Source: an uncultured Clostridia bacterium (GTDB lineage Bacteria; Bacillota; Clostridia; Lachnospirales; Lachnospiraceae). From it: DNA of 6,789 nt. The position numbers and the translations under genes were made by a program. Below, one piece after another: positions 6,674 to 6,789 of the stretch. Numbering within the stretch: position 1 is the first letter of the stretch; each line of letters opens with the position of its first letter. Below the pieces are notes generated by a model. It worked only from the letters and a program-made list of their open reading frames with translations. It made no database searches and had not been told where the DNA came from. The stretch lies in NCBI GenBank assembly GCA_946623485.1, contig CAMORF010000125.1, forward strand, positions 1 through 6,789. Reading direction: 5' to 3'.

Positions 6674-6789
6674 TTACGATACAAGGCCCACTGTGTTGAG
6701 CCGCACGCCCTCCCCTGTAAATCTCATGATGTGACGGATCTTCGGGCTGGTCCTGACCCCGTAAGCCCTTCCAATCTCATAGTTCTGAT
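6674..6789 (-). CDS. C-terminal 37 codons of an unidentified protein (enters from the right edge)
   Basis: An open frame enters from the right edge and ends at a TAA (6674-6676). The visible tail contains NYEIGRAYGVRTSPKIRHI followed by MRFTGEGVRLNTVGLVS. It is basic, mixed in composition and not membrane-like, and reads as the end of a soluble domain. The other two minus-strand frames are interrupted quickly, and the frame stops just before the promoter of the transpeptidase gene, where a same-strand neighbour would be expected to end. I do not recognise the family from so short a piece. No GC-rich hairpin with a T-run follows it, so some of its transcripts may continue into the transpeptidase gene. 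Confidence 0.6.
   Translation of the reverse strand, partial: QNYEIGRAYGVRTSPKIRHIMRFTGEGVRLNTVGLVS

Overview
The window reads as chromosomal DNA from a Gram-positive, moderately GC-rich member of the Firmicutes, most likely a Clostridia/Lachnospiraceae-type bacterium. This is an inference from strong AGGAGG-type ribosome binding sites, GC-biased third codon positions, YfhO-family membrane proteins and a secreted YkuD-type L,D-transpeptidase. Every gene I can support lies on the minus strand, so transcription runs from right (6789) to left (1).

Layout in the direction of transcription: (i) 6674-6789 is the last 37 codons of an unidentified gene that enters from outside the window. (ii) 6550-6673 is a short intergenic region with an extended -10 promoter (TGATATAAT) and a good Shine-Dalgarno site. 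(iii) 5782-6549 is a 255-residue secreted L,D-transpeptidase. (iv) 5612-5781 is a gap holding an intrinsic terminator at 5711-5736, then about 100 bases of leader with a small repeat cluster and no promoter I can defend. (v) 2846-5611 and 115-2853 are two diverged tandem paralogues of the YfhO family of large polytopic membrane proteins. They overlap by 8 bases, with the second gene's ribosome binding site inside the first gene's last codons. (vi) 1-118 is the start of a possible third cistron that overlaps the second YfhO gene by ATGA and leaves the window.

Together this looks like a cell-envelope locus. The L,D-transpeptidase is expected to act outside the membrane on peptidoglycan. The YfhO pair are predicted GT-C-fold enzymes, which in characterised relatives move sugars from lipid-linked donors onto envelope polymers on the outer face of the membrane. 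The transpeptidase appears to be its own transcription unit (promoter and terminator), while the YfhO genes form a translationally coupled operon. The most notable features are the paired YfhO paralogues, the altered active-site motif of the transpeptidase (SHAC instead of SHGC) and the unidentified cistron at the left edge. I saw no RNA genes, CRISPR arrays, insertion sequences or phage genes, and there is no gene-free stretch longer than about 170 bases.
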